Positions 42,995-51,779 of a DNA stretch of 64,000 nucleotides are shown here, one piece after another (position 1 is the stretch's first letter; the number at the start of each line of letters is the position of its first letter). Origin of the DNA: Spirochaetes bacterium ADurb.Bin218 (GTDB lineage Bacteria; Spirochaetota; UBA4802; UBA5550); NCBI GenBank assembly GCA_002069965.1, contig MWCI01000005.1:1-64000 (forward strand), given 5' to 3'. A program made the position numbers and the translations under genes. The notes beneath the pieces were generated by a model. The model was not told the DNA's origin. It saw only the letters and a program-made list of their open reading frames with translations, and did no database searches.

Positions 42995-44518
42995 TTAATT
43001 TTTACGAAGAGAAAGTGGAGTTTCCTTTATCTTTATCTGTGTCAAAATATCCTTTTCTGTTTTTGCCCCATACATGTATTTTATGTATTCATCACTAAGA
43101 CCAGATACCTCAAGGAGCCTTGCAAGGGATATGTCAAACTCATACATAGCATGGAGCCTTTCAATTTCTACTTTAGATAGATTTAGCCGTGCATCTACAA
43201 CATCAATGGATGTTCCAAATCCAGAGGCAAAGGATGCTTCTCTAACCCTTAAGTATTCTCTTGCAAATTCTATAGCTTTTTCAAGGGCTTCAATTTGCTC
43301 CATATCCTTTAGCAATTCATTATAGGATTTTTCTACAAGAGTGTCTATGTCTTTATTTGCCTGAGCAATTGCCTCATCTACCTTTTTTTCAAGATTGCCT
43401 GCTGCCTGTAGGTTGTTATACCTGCTCATGCCATCAAAGAGTGTAAAGGTTGCGCCAACTCCCACATACCATTCAGGTGTGGTTTCACTTAAATTTTTAT
43501 ATACTAAATTTTTTGAACCAAAGGCAAAAATATCTGGAGAGTATCTTGCAAGCTCTTTCATATATGCCTGATGTGCTATTGTTTGATTAGCTCTTAGCTG
43601 TGCAAGCACAGGATTAAGCTCTGATGCTTTTTTCTTATAATAAGACATTTCGTGAATATCCGTAACAAGAAAAAGCTCAGAAACAGGTAAAATGTCTTTT
43701 TCCGATGAAAGAGTATTGCGTAAAGCTGCCATTGCTGTATCCTTATCCTTAAGGGCTTTTTTGTATTCCCTCAAAGCCTCAGAATAGGCGACCTCAGCAT
43801 GAAGCCTTTCAGCGCTTGCAATCATTCCATTTTCTTCAAGTTTTTTTGCCTGATTAAGATGCTCAGCCATTCCATCTAAAACCTGTTTTCTCACTTCAAC
43901 AATTTTAATTGCAAGGCGCAAGGCATAATATCTTGAAGCAAGCTCTGTAGTAAGAGCGTATTGAGTATAGCGCTCTTTTTCTGAGGATGCCACATATACT
44001 GCTTCAGCTGCCTTGTTTGCGGCAATTATCTTCCCTCCTGTAAAAAGAGGTTGTTTTACAGTGGCAGATACAGACCAGAAGTTTTGTTCCTGAATTGTTT
44101 CTATAAAATTGCTGCGTGCAAGGGCAGGATTGCTATCTGCATTTTGAATAAATCCATTTTTGAGGTTATTGTAATATGGGGTCATGGAGCTATTGGCAGT
44201 AACTACTCCTTTTGCATAGGCTTCTGCGCTGAGATTGATCATGGCATCCCTTAAGGGGTTAAAATCCATTGTAATTGGTTCGTTTATGTGTGTATAAGAA
44301 AAATTTATATCTATCTTAGGAAAGTAAAGTCCCATGGCAGCCTTTCTATCATAATTGGCTTTTTCTCTTTCGTATCTAACAGATTTAAGTAGGCTGTTTG
44401 TCTCAAGCATTTGTTTTAAAGCAGAGTTAAAATCCATGGAGTATTCTTCCTCTGCCATAAGAAGAGTTGGAATAAAGATTAATAGTAATGATATAGCAAT
44501 TGTGTTTTTTATTTTCAT
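42995..44518 (-). CDS. TolC-family outer-membrane efflux protein
   Basis: 507 residues from ATG 44518, which overlaps the stop of the upstream permease (ATGA) and begins a signal peptide (MKIKNTIAISLLLIFIPTLLMAEEE). Two OEP repeats follow, with long coiled-coil helices (ALRLAIKIVEVRKQVLDGMAEHLNQAKKLEENGMI and ELLKDMEQIEALEKAIEFAREYLRVREASFASG) and the FGTSIDVVDARLNL segment typical of TolC proteins. It forms the outer-membrane channel of the exporter encoded upstream in the same operon. An in-frame codon 89 residues upstream lies inside the permease gene and is not a sensible start. Confidence 0.9.
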   Translation of the reverse strand: MKIKNTIAISLLLIFIPTLLMAEEEYSMDFNSALKQMLETNSLLKSVRYEREKANYDRKAAMGLYFPKIDINFSYTHINEPITMDFNPLRDAMINLSAEAYAKGVVTANSSMTPYYNNLKNGFIQNADSNPALARSNFIETIQEQNFWSVSATVKQPLFTGGKIIAANKAAEAVYVASSEKERYTQYALTTELASRYYALRLAIKIVEVRKQVLDGMAEHLNQAKKLEENGMIASAERLHAEVAYSEALREYKKALKDKDTAMAALRNTLSSEKDILPVSELFLVTDIHEMSYYKKKASELNPVLAQLRANQTIAHQAYMKELARYSPDIFAFGSKNLVYKNLSETTPEWYVGVGATFTLFDGMSRYNNLQAAGNLEKKVDEAIAQANKDIDTLVEKSYNELLKDMEQIEALEKAIEFAREYLRVREASFASGFGTSIDVVDARLNLSKVEIERLHAMYEFDISLARLLEVSGLSDEYIKYMYGAKTEKDILTQIKIKETPLSLRKN

Positions 44519-45759
44519 AGAGGACCTTCCATATATTTTGTTGATTTTTTTATGATTGTTTTCATAGCATAAGTAGCTATCAGAAAATAGATGAAAGTAA
44601 GAATCCATAGAGAAATCCACTGAAATGAAACATCCTGTAGATTTCCTCCCAGTATAGCTATTTTCATAAAGCCGTCTATTCCGAATGTTGATGGAAGTAA
44701 CATCGATAGCCATTGAAGCCACTTTGGCATGGCAATTACAGGCCAGCTGAAGCCGCTTACCAGTATAAAAGGTATTGATGTGCATAAAAGTAAAAGCATC
44801 GCCATTTCTCTTGTCCTAAATATTGTAGACAGAGATATACCAAGAAAAATTACAGATAGAAGAAATGGCGTGATAAAAACCATAAGAGTAAAAATCCCTG
44901 ATTTCATAGGCAGCCCATGGAATCTGAATATTATACCAAAGAGATAAATGGAATGTAAAAGATATAGAGACATATAGGCGCCAGCCTTACCAAAAAGAAG
45001 AGAGATAACACCTCCCTTTGTATTTATCATTGGGGCATAGTAGTGATATTTTTGCTTTTCATAGGAAAGACCACCAAGGAAGCCTATTCCAATTAAAAGA
45101 GTCTGTTGCAATATTAGTATCAATATTGCTGGTATAAGATAATCTGTGTATGAGTTTGATGGGTTAAAAAGAGGTATTGATATAACAGGAACTGGATCCC
45201 TTGCCTCCATTGCAGCAGCCTGGGATAATCCCTTTGACTGCAATTTCTGGATCTGAATTCCTGCTGACATATAGGCAGCAACATATTTTACTCCTGTAAG
45301 AACCTGCTTGTATAAATAGAAATAGCTTGCATCACAATATACAGATACATTGGCACTTTGATTTCTGTATATGTCATTGCTGAAATTCTCTGGTATCACC
45401 AGTATTCCATTTATTTTATTTTGATAAAAATCTTTTTTTGCTTCATCAAGTGAGGTATGGTGCATAGCAACGCGAATATTTTCGCTGCCATCGCACATTC
45501 TGATAAACTGTCTGCTTAGAGATGATTTATCATTGTCAATAACTGCAATGGGAACCTCTCGAACTATTTCATGACCTTTATAAAAAGGAAGAGGGTAAAG
45601 TATTGGATAAACCAAAAATGCTGCAAAGAATAATGATAGAACTCCAATATCACTGAAGATATTTTTATATTCCAGATACCATGTATATGTCATGGCGTTG
45701 AGACCATTTTTTACCCATTGAATAAATTTATTACTATTTTCTAAAAAAAATTTTTTCAT
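44515..45759 (-). CDS. ABC-2-type exporter permease (YhhJ/YbhR-like), second
   Basis: 414 residues from ATG 45759, which overlaps the upstream permease stop by 4 bp (ATGA). A further in-frame ATG at 45780 has a weaker site. One N-terminal membrane segment (GVLSLFFAAFLVYPILYPLPF), a periplasmic domain of about 150 residues (REVPIAVIDNDKSSLSRQF...VYCDASYFYLYKQVLTGVKYV), then five membrane segments with the family loop LLLLCTSIPFILVSGFSWPVIAMPKWLQWLSMLLPST. This is the ABC2_membrane_3 layout. It probably pairs with the other permease. Confidence 0.88.
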   Translation of the reverse strand: MKKFFLENSNKFIQWVKNGLNAMTYTWYLEYKNIFSDIGVLSLFFAAFLVYPILYPLPFYKGHEIVREVPIAVIDNDKSSLSRQFIRMCDGSENIRVAMHHTSLDEAKKDFYQNKINGILVIPENFSNDIYRNQSANVSVYCDASYFYLYKQVLTGVKYVAAYMSAGIQIQKLQSKGLSQAAAMEARDPVPVISIPLFNPSNSYTDYLIPAILILILQQTLLIGIGFLGGLSYEKQKYHYYAPMINTKGGVISLLFGKAGAYMSLYLLHSIYLFGIIFRFHGLPMKSGIFTLMVFITPFLLSVIFLGISLSTIFRTREMAMLLLLCTSIPFILVSGFSWPVIAMPKWLQWLSMLLPSTFGIDGFMKIAILGGNLQDVSFQWISLWILTFIYFLIATYAMKTIIKKSTKYMEGPL

Positions 45760-46946
45760 AAGCTCCCCCAATCTCCCCATAGGCTTTCATCTGTAAATAG
45801 CTGCCTGAATCTTGGCAGGAGAAAAAAGGGAAGGAGAAGAAACAGAGTGAGATAGAAGACAGACTTAAATGTAATATCCACAGGAGTGCCTCTTAGTGCC
45901 TGTTCAACAATTATGTTGAGATAATGAGTAAGAGGCAATAGCTTCCCCCAAAGTTGAGCAGGCCAATACATTGTAACCATGGGATAGGTAATCCCTGTAA
46001 ATGTAAAGGCAGAGCTTGCATAAAAGGCTGCACTAAGAAGACTCTTGAGTATATTCCCACCGAGAGCTATATAGAAAAGTCCAACAGCCTGATAAGCTAA
46101 TACAAAGATGATAGTTGATACAATGATAATATGAATATTACCCTGTAATGGGAATTTTAGATATTTAAACATCAGAGATAACATTAGCATACCCATAAGG
46201 GAAAATATGATTGTATATGGAAGGAGTTTTCCTGAAAGCACCTTGATTATATTTCCACCACCGTATTCCATAGCCTCGGCAATGGTTCCCTTTTTGATTT
46301 CTATTCCTATGGAGTAAATTGTGCATAGTATAATAAAAAACTGAAGCATTGTGGGGAGAATACCACTGAGGAGATAATACATATAATTTGTATATGGATT
46401 AAAAAGAACATGGGCATTGACTCTTATTGGCTCAACAACAGCCTCGGCCTGAGATTCTGACAGCTTGGATTTCAATAGATTATTATGTAGAATTTCGCCA
46501 GAAAATATACGGATTGTATTTGTTATATCTTTGTAAAGTGTTCCACCAACAAGCTGATTTTCATTGTTATAATAATGAATCACTTGAGAGGAAAGCCCTC
46601 TTAGTATATTTTTTTCAAATCCCTTTTGTATGTACACAAGGCCATAAATCTTTCCCTGAGTGATAAGCCTTTTCCCCTCTTCAAGGCTGGTTACATTTGC
46701 AGTAATTTTCACAGAGGCAACAGCATCAATCCTTCGAGTAAGCTCTCGTGAAAGATTGCTTTTGTCGGCATCGTATATACCTATGGGAATATCCCTTGGC
46801 ACTCCGGCGCTAAACATACTGATAAAAAGGAAAAACATAAGAAGCGGCAAAACAATAGTCATAAGTATAAAAGAAGGCTCCCGTAAAATCCACCTGAATT
46901 CCCTTTCAAAGACAGAGAATAGCCCTTTGTTAATTTTACTTTCCAT
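45756..46946 (-). CDS. ABC-2-type exporter permease (YbhS-like), first
   Basis: 396 residues. Same architecture as the next gene: N-terminal FEREFRWILREPSFILMTIVLPLLMFFLFISMF, a periplasmic domain (RDIPIGIYDADKSNLSRELTRRID...YYNNENQLVGGTLYKDI), and five C-terminal membrane segments with GTIAEAMEYGGGNIIKVLSGKLLPY and YPMVTMYWPAQLWGKLLPLTHYLNII. Both permeases carry the ID(A/N)D(K)S-x-LSR motif. It lies 16 bp after hlyD, and no ATPase gene intervenes. Confidence 0.88.
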   Translation of the reverse strand: MESKINKGLFSVFEREFRWILREPSFILMTIVLPLLMFFLFISMFSAGVPRDIPIGIYDADKSNLSRELTRRIDAVASVKITANVTSLEEGKRLITQGKIYGLVYIQKGFEKNILRGLSSQVIHYYNNENQLVGGTLYKDITNTIRIFSGEILHNNLLKSKLSESQAEAVVEPIRVNAHVLFNPYTNYMYYLLSGILPTMLQFFIILCTIYSIGIEIKKGTIAEAMEYGGGNIIKVLSGKLLPYTIIFSLMGMLMLSLMFKYLKFPLQGNIHIIIVSTIIFVLAYQAVGLFYIALGGNILKSLLSAAFYASSAFTFTGITYPMVTMYWPAQLWGKLLPLTHYLNIIVEQALRGTPVDITFKSVFYLTLFLLLPFFLLPRFRQLFTDESLWGDWGSL

Positions 46947-46962
46947 AGAAGTTTAACCTGCG

Positions 46963-47988
46963 TTATTTTTTTACAGCAGATTTTTGCTTTCGAACTTCAT
47001 CCCAGTTCACTATGGCGCTCATGCCAGGTCGTAACCCTTCTACCTTTTCTGTAGGCGCGCCGCGAACCTCAAAGGTCTTCATGTCAAAATCGCCAGATGT
47101 CCTTGTGGCACGCCATGTTGCAAAATCTCCCTGAGCAGCAATGTAGTTTATTCTCAGTGTTATTTTTTTGTTATTAAGTGCAGGGATTTTTGCCTGAATC
47201 AAATCTCCCATTTTAATATCAGCAAGGAGGTCTTCTCTTAAGTTAAATGTCACCCATAAATCATTGAGATCAACCAAGGTCACCACAGGATAACCTGGGC
47301 TTGCAAGTTCACCTAACTTTAAAACAATGCTATAGACTTCGCTTTTTATAGGGGCATAGAGATTTGACTCACTTAGATAGCTTTCTATCTCAGAAACAGC
47401 ACCTGAGGCCTGATCAAAGAGAGCCATAGCAGCTTCTCTATCTTCTCTCTGGGCTCCGGCTATTGCCATATCGTATGAGGCTTTGGCTGCTTCTTCCGTT
47501 GTGAGTGCAGACTTGTATTGAGCCTCTGCTTCATCTAATTTTTGTGCGGGCACAACTCCTTCAGCGTAAAGCTTTTTAACTCTTTCGAGAGTTTTGTAGG
47601 CTAACTCTGTGCCAGCCTTTGCCTTTAGCCAGAGGTTTTTTGCAGCTTCTATTTGTTCTTTACGTGCACTGTTGCTTGCCTTAGACTTTTGTGCAAGAGC
47701 TGCCTTTTGAGCAGCTTTGGCCTGTCTATATTTGGCTTCCAGTTCTGGGCTGTCCAATGCTACAAGAAGAGTTCCTTTTTCTACTTCCTGCCCTTCTTTT
47801 ATATAAATTTCTTTAATCCTTCCAGCTATTTTTGATGCAACTTTTACCTGTGTAGCCTCTACTTCACCCTGAACAGTTAAAGGAGGGGGAACAATCATAA
47901 ACCATCCTGATACGCTTAGCATTATGATTATTGAACTAACAATAACAGAGAGAGATAATATTTTCCTATTCTTCAGCGCAAGTGACAT
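46963..47988 (-). CDS. HlyD-family periplasmic adaptor (membrane fusion protein)
   Basis: 341 residues. N-terminal membrane anchor (ILSLSVIVSSIIIMLSVSGWFMIV), a biotinyl-lipoyl-like half (VQGEVEATQVKVASKIAGRIKEIYIKEGQEVEKGTLLVALDS), a long alpha-hairpin (about residues 85-190, Ala/Lys/Glu-rich), the second lipoyl half (YAPIKSEVYSIVLKLGELASPGYPVVTLVDL) and a beta-barrel. It links the inner-membrane permeases to TolC. First gene of the operon. Confidence 0.9.
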   Translation of the reverse strand: MSLALKNRKILSLSVIVSSIIIMLSVSGWFMIVPPPLTVQGEVEATQVKVASKIAGRIKEIYIKEGQEVEKGTLLVALDSPELEAKYRQAKAAQKAALAQKSKASNSARKEQIEAAKNLWLKAKAGTELAYKTLERVKKLYAEGVVPAQKLDEAEAQYKSALTTEEAAKASYDMAIAGAQREDREAAMALFDQASGAVSEIESYLSESNLYAPIKSEVYSIVLKLGELASPGYPVVTLVDLNDLWVTFNLREDLLADIKMGDLIQAKIPALNNKKITLRINYIAAQGDFATWRATRTSGDFDMKTFEVRGAPTEKVEGLRPGMSAIVNWDEVRKQKSAVKK

Positions 47989-48095
47989 CTAATGACTCCT
48001 ATTCATAAATTTTTAGCCAGAGGCTTTTTATTTATTTTAATTACTGCATTTTTACTAAATTTATGATGATATAGACATTTAAATAAAGAAAATGT

Positions 48096-48126
48096 TTCAT
48101 ACCAAAAGAAAATTGGTTTACCAATT
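48096..48126 (-). promoter_or_regulatory. Palindrome and possible promoter upstream of the exporter operon
   Basis: A 16-bp palindrome AATTGGTTTACCAATT (48111-48126) has perfect 7-bp arms around TT. On the minus strand it overlaps a possible -35 (TTGGTA, 48124-48119), 17 bp from TATGAA (48101-48096), and abuts a TTGACA. This is the expected layout for repression, most simply by the TetR encoded downstream of tolC. The other 200 bp of the gap show no gene. Confidence 0.5.
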
Positions 48127-48239
48127 GTCAATAAAAATACAATTTTTTCAAAAATATTCAATAAAAAGAGTGTTTTAGCTCTCAGGAAGGGAAGATGGAG
48201 ATATTTTTAGGTGCTCTAATTTTTATGCAAAAATTCTAT

Positions 48240-49184
48240 TTAATAGCCCATATTGTCCTTTGCAATTTTTGCAGCACCAAGAGCGGCATAAATCGATTGA
48301 TTTTTTAATGCAATGATCTTAACATTTTCTTTTAATCCCTTCATTGCACGCTGCTGCACAATCTCTTTAGCCTTTGGTAGTAGAAGTTTTTCTGCAGCAG
48401 AAAGCCCGCCACCAATTATTACAGCTTTTGGATTTAATATGTTAATGAGATTTGCAATTCCTATCCCGAGGAAAGTGGCAGCTCTTTCAAAAGCCATGAG
48501 TGATAGAGGATCCCCTTTTATGGCTTCCTGAAATATTATTTTTGAATCAATCTGATTTTCTGCATAATGACTTAAGGTAGAGTCTTTTAAGAGTTTTTTT
48601 TGAGAGAGTACAAATTTTACAATTGCAGTTGCTGAGGAAAATAATTCAAAGCAGCCTCTGTTCCCGCATGGGCAGAGTTCCCCCTCTGGATCAAGGCTCA
48701 TATGTCCAATTTCCATGGAACTTCCATTTTGCCCTGTAAAGAGCTTGCCATCAATAACAGCTCCACCACCTATCCCGGTGCCCAGTGTCACAGTGATGAA
48801 GTTTGTGTATTTTTTGCCTATTTTGCTCCACCATATTCCTGCACATGCAGCTGTTGCATCGTTTTCGAGAAAGACATCAATGCCAGTAATCTTTTTTAGC
48901 CTGCTACAAATGTTATAATTATTCCATGCAGGAATATTGGGGGAGGTGATAACTATTCCCTTTTTCCTGTTTATTGTTCCAGCAGCACCAATCCCTATTG
49001 CCTTAATTTCTGACTTTTGAGTCTTGCTTTCTGTGCAAAGGCTTTCAATGAGTATTCGAAGTGTAAGTTCAATCCCCTTGACAGAAGAAGGGGTGCGGTT
49101 ATCAAGGAATTTTAGAATATTTCCATTTTCATCGGTTAAAAGGCTCTTAATATTAGTGCCGCCAATATCAAAACCAATAAACAT
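48240..49184 (-). CDS. ROK-family sugar kinase (glucokinase-like)
   Basis: 314 residues. The phosphate-binding GFDIGGTNIKSLLTDENG at the N-terminus, ENDATAACAGIWW, TLGTGIGGGAVIDGKLF, the ROK zinc motif CPCGNRGCFELFSS (H-x(n)-C-x-C-G-x-x-G-C) and the GGG-containing NPKAVIIGGGLS are all present. The E/G-H motif (MEIGHMSLDP) supports activity. Glucokinase is the most likely activity; N-acetylhexosamine kinase is possible. It is divergent from the MBL-fold gene. Confidence 0.88.
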   Translation of the reverse strand: MFIGFDIGGTNIKSLLTDENGNILKFLDNRTPSSVKGIELTLRILIESLCTESKTQKSEIKAIGIGAAGTINRKKGIVITSPNIPAWNNYNICSRLKKITGIDVFLENDATAACAGIWWSKIGKKYTNFITVTLGTGIGGGAVIDGKLFTGQNGSSMEIGHMSLDPEGELCPCGNRGCFELFSSATAIVKFVLSQKKLLKDSTLSHYAENQIDSKIIFQEAIKGDPLSLMAFERAATFLGIGIANLINILNPKAVIIGGGLSAAEKLLLPKAKEIVQQRAMKGLKENVKIIALKNQSIYAALGAAKIAKDNMGY

Positions 49185-49324
49185 CTTTTCCTCTTGTAAA
49201 TTCTCTGAGTTTTTTGTAATTAGAGAGTTTTAGATCTCATAACTTCAGGATAGTAAAATATCTCTCTTTAGTATTTCAACAATAATTTATATTTCCAGTT
49301 GCCAATTTTTTGATAAAATTTGTA

Positions 49325-49371
49325 TTGACAATATTTGACTAATCAAATAATTATTTGCTTAGTCAAATATT
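49325..49371 (+). promoter_or_regulatory. Promoter overlapped by a 42-bp near-perfect palindrome (MarR-type operator)
   Basis: TTGACA (49325-49330), 17 bp, TAATTA (49348-49353) is the promoter of the MBL-fold gene. A palindrome covers 49330-49371: 21-bp arms with a single mismatch. It contains two 16-bp half-palindromes, ATTTGACTAATCAAAT and ATTTGCTTAGTCAAAT, of the TTGACTAxTCAA kind bound by MarR proteins. Both the -10 box and the start of transcription are covered, as expected for repression. Confidence 0.75.
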
Positions 49372-49389
49372 ATTGTTTAGAGGCTCGCT

Positions 49390-50169
49390 ATGAAACTTGA
49401 ACGAATTGATAGGCTTACCCACCTTTCTCTCAAATCAGGTTTGTTTCCTTATCAGCTTGATGTATCTGTTTTTCTTGCAGATGGTCTTCTCATAGATGCA
49501 GGCTCTGGCAATACAGAGAAAAAAATTGCACAGTGGCTCAAAAATGAGAAGCTTTCTGGACTTGCCATAACTCATGTTCACGAGGATCATACAGGAGCAG
49601 CATGGTGGGTGCAAAGGCATTTTGCAGTTCCAGTTTATATTCACAAAAAGTCAATTGCAGAGGCAAATCTTCCAAGCGATGTTCCATTGTATAGAAGATT
49701 GGTTTGGGGAAACAGAAAGGCCTTTCATCCAGATCCCATTCCTGATTTTATTGAAACAGAAAATTATAGATTTGATATCTATGACGCTCCTGGTCATCAT
49801 CCCTATCATATAGTTTTACAGGAGAAAAATATGGGTTGGATATTTACAGGGGATCTGTATGTTGGAAGAAAGCAGTTTGTTGCTTTTAAGGATGAAAATA
49901 TAAGTGATGCAATTGACTCCCTCAAAAAAATTTTGCAACTTGATTTTGATACGGTTTTTTGTAGTCACAGTGGTATACAAAAAAATGGAAAAGAAAAGAT
50001 TAAAGCCAAGCTTCAGTTTTTTGAGGATATAAGAGGTCAGGTTGTGAATTTAAGAAGAAAGGGACTTGCCCCAGAGGAGATTGCAAAAATAGTGTTTCCC
50101 AATTGGAATTTATGGACAGTTGTCTCAAAGGGGGAGTGGTCTGCTTTGAATATAATAAATACAATTTAG
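49390..50169 (+). CDS. MBL-fold metallohydrolase under MarR-type control
   Basis: 259 residues. VFLADGLLIDAGSGNTE starts the fold. The metal motif is ITHVHEDHTGAAWWV (residues about 57-71), followed by the His in DAPGHHPYHIVL, the Asp in IFTGDLYVG and the final His in FCSHSGIQ. The C-terminal ~50 residues (FEDIRGQVVNLRRKGLAPEEIAKIVF) form a helical tail as in glyoxalase-II-like LACTB2 proteins. The substrate is unknown. The palindromic operator directly in front and the marR gene 109 bp behind make a self-contained regulated unit. Confidence 0.85.
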   Translation: MKLERIDRLTHLSLKSGLFPYQLDVSVFLADGLLIDAGSGNTEKKIAQWLKNEKLSGLAITHVHEDHTGAAWWVQRHFAVPVYIHKKSIAEANLPSDVPLYRRLVWGNRKAFHPDPIPDFIETENYRFDIYDAPGHHPYHIVLQEKNMGWIFTGDLYVGRKQFVAFKDENISDAIDSLKKILQLDFDTVFCSHSGIQKNGKEKIKAKLQFFEDIRGQVVNLRRKGLAPEEIAKIVFPNWNLWTVVSKGEWSALNIINTI

Positions 50170-50278
50170 AGTAAGATTTAATTTTAATTCCTTAAGTTTT
50201 ATGTTGGAATAAAAGTGATATTAGAAATAGTATTATTACCCTAAAATATATCTTTAGGAGTTATTAAGGAGGTTTTAT

Positions 50279-50716
50279 CTGGAAAAGAGACTTTTTTTTA
50301 GTTTAGCAAAGACTGAAAACGCTATGAGGATCTACCTAAAAAGAAAATTCCTTGATGCGGGGCTTAAAACCTCTCCAGGGCAATTGGGGGTTTTGTTTAT
50401 ATTAAAAAAAGATGGTCTGTGCTCTATGAGCTATTTGAGTAATCTGTTAGAGGCGGATAACTCATCAATTACACGCACGGTTGATAGATTGGAAAAATCA
50501 GGCCTTGCAAAGAGAGTTCTAAATGAGAAGGATAGACGGGAATTTCATGTGGAGATAACTGCTGAGGGAATAAAAGAAACTCTTAAGGCTAAATCTGTCA
50601 TAGCCTCGGCAAATAAATTTATAGAAGAAAATATATCAGCAGAGAAACTTATGATTTTTGCTGAGGTTTTAGATAGCCTCAATAAACTCCTACGTGATGA
50701 AAAAGGCAAAAGTTAA
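50279..50716 (+). CDS. MarR-family transcriptional regulator (probable CTG start)
   Basis: A winged-helix regulator of 145 residues if started at CTG 50279, which has AAGGAGG 6 nt upstream and restores the first helix (EKRLFFSLAKTENAMRIYLKRKF) that MarR proteins need for dimerisation. The first ATG (50324) has no ribosome-binding site and would cut that helix. Core: LKTSPGQLGVLFILKKDGLCSMSYLSNLLEADNSSITRTVDRLEKSGLAKRVLNEKDRREFHVEITAEG, including the wing motif. It probably represses the MBL gene upstream through the palindrome at 49330-49371. Confidence 0.85.
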   Translation: MEKRLFFSLAKTENAMRIYLKRKFLDAGLKTSPGQLGVLFILKKDGLCSMSYLSNLLEADNSSITRTVDRLEKSGLAKRVLNEKDRREFHVEITAEGIKETLKAKSVIASANKFIEENISAEKLMIFAEVLDSLNKLLRDEKGKS

Positions 50717-50839
50717 TAAGTAGCTTTTAAAATTTATAAAAAATAAAAAACTTTATTGCATTTAAAATACCTCTATTACAAAAGAATAAATAGAAGTTTA
50801 CTTTTTGAGTCAAAATCTTTGACTTTTTGAGGTATATAT

Positions 50840-51757
50840 ATGAGCATAATAGATGCAATAGGAAACACTCCCCTGGTTGAAATTAAAAATCTCTGGAATA
50901 CAGATAAAACAGGGGTAAGAATTTTAGCAAAACTGGAAGGGTCAAATCCTGGAGGTTCTGTAAAGGATCGCCCCGCCTATTATATGATTAAAAACGCCAT
51001 TGATTCAGGAGAGCTTACAAAGGATAAGACCATTCTGGAACCCACCTCAGGCAATACTGGGATAGGTCTTGCTATGATTGCTGCTGCCCTTGGATATAAG
51101 ATAAAACTTACAATGCCAGCATGCGTGAGTGATGAGAGAAGAGCAATACTTTTAGCTCTTGGTGCTGAGCTTGAGCTTACTCCTGGATGTGATCGCACAG
51201 ATGGAGCAATTATAAGGGCAAATCATATAATGGAAGCCTTTGGTGACAAATATTACATGCCAAATCAATTTGCCAATGATGCAAACTGGAAATCTCATTA
51301 TGAAACCACAGCTCCAGAGATAGTGCGAGATACCAATGGAAATGTCGATGCCTTTGTGGCAGGTATGGGCACAACTGGAACTTTAATGGGCTGTGCCAGA
51401 TATTTTCGTGATCATAATCTATCCACAAAGGTCATTGGAGTTGAACCAACTTTAAATCATAGAATTCAGGGTCTAAAAAATATGACAGAGTCAATTGTCC
51501 CGGCCATATACAAACCGGAGTTACTGGATGGGAAGATTATGTGCAGGGATGAAGATGCCTTTGATACAGTGAGAGATCTGGCACTGGTGGAGGGTATTTT
51601 TTGTGGAATTTCCAGTGGAGCTGCTTTCTGGGGAGCTTTGCAGGTTGCAAAGGATATGCCAAAAGGCTCAACTATTGTTGTTCTATTTCCGGATAGAGGT
51701 GATAGATACCTTTCAACAGAGATGTATAGGTCTATATGTGCGATCTGTCCTCCATAA
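50840..51757 (+). CDS. Cysteine synthase (O-acetylserine sulfhydrylase, CysM/CysK type)
   Basis: 305-residue PLP enzyme. The PLP lysine is in GGSVKDRPAYYMI (residues about 36-48), the substrate loop in EPTSGNTGIGLAMI, the phosphate-binding GMGTTGTLMG, and the C-terminal GISSGAAFWGAL. The shorter length and PNQF-x-N-D-x-N-W motif resemble CysM/CysK2 forms; the sulfur donor cannot be told from sequence. TGAGG precedes the ATG by 7 nt. A methyltransferase gene follows 22 bp later. Confidence 0.88.
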   Translation: MSIIDAIGNTPLVEIKNLWNTDKTGVRILAKLEGSNPGGSVKDRPAYYMIKNAIDSGELTKDKTILEPTSGNTGIGLAMIAAALGYKIKLTMPACVSDERRAILLALGAELELTPGCDRTDGAIIRANHIMEAFGDKYYMPNQFANDANWKSHYETTAPEIVRDTNGNVDAFVAGMGTTGTLMGCARYFRDHNLSTKVIGVEPTLNHRIQGLKNMTESIVPAIYKPELLDGKIMCRDEDAFDTVRDLALVEGIFCGISSGAAFWGALQVAKDMPKGSTIVVLFPDRGDRYLSTEMYRSICAICPP

Positions 51758-51767
51758 TTAAAAACGA

Positions 51768-51773
51768 TATAAT
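51768..51773 (+). promoter_or_regulatory. Perfect -10 box 6 bp before the methyltransferase ATG
   Basis: TATAAT (51768-51773) ends 6 bp before the ATG at 51780. No ribosome-binding site is present, and the -35 region (CTGTCC) is poor. This suggests a leaderless mRNA, although readthrough from the cysteine synthase gene is also possible. Confidence 0.4.
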
Positions 51774-51779
51774 TTTTAT

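Noticed and set aside
44519-44785. 89-residue N-terminal extension of the TolC protein
   Set aside because: It overlaps the permease gene and hides the signal peptide that begins at 44518.
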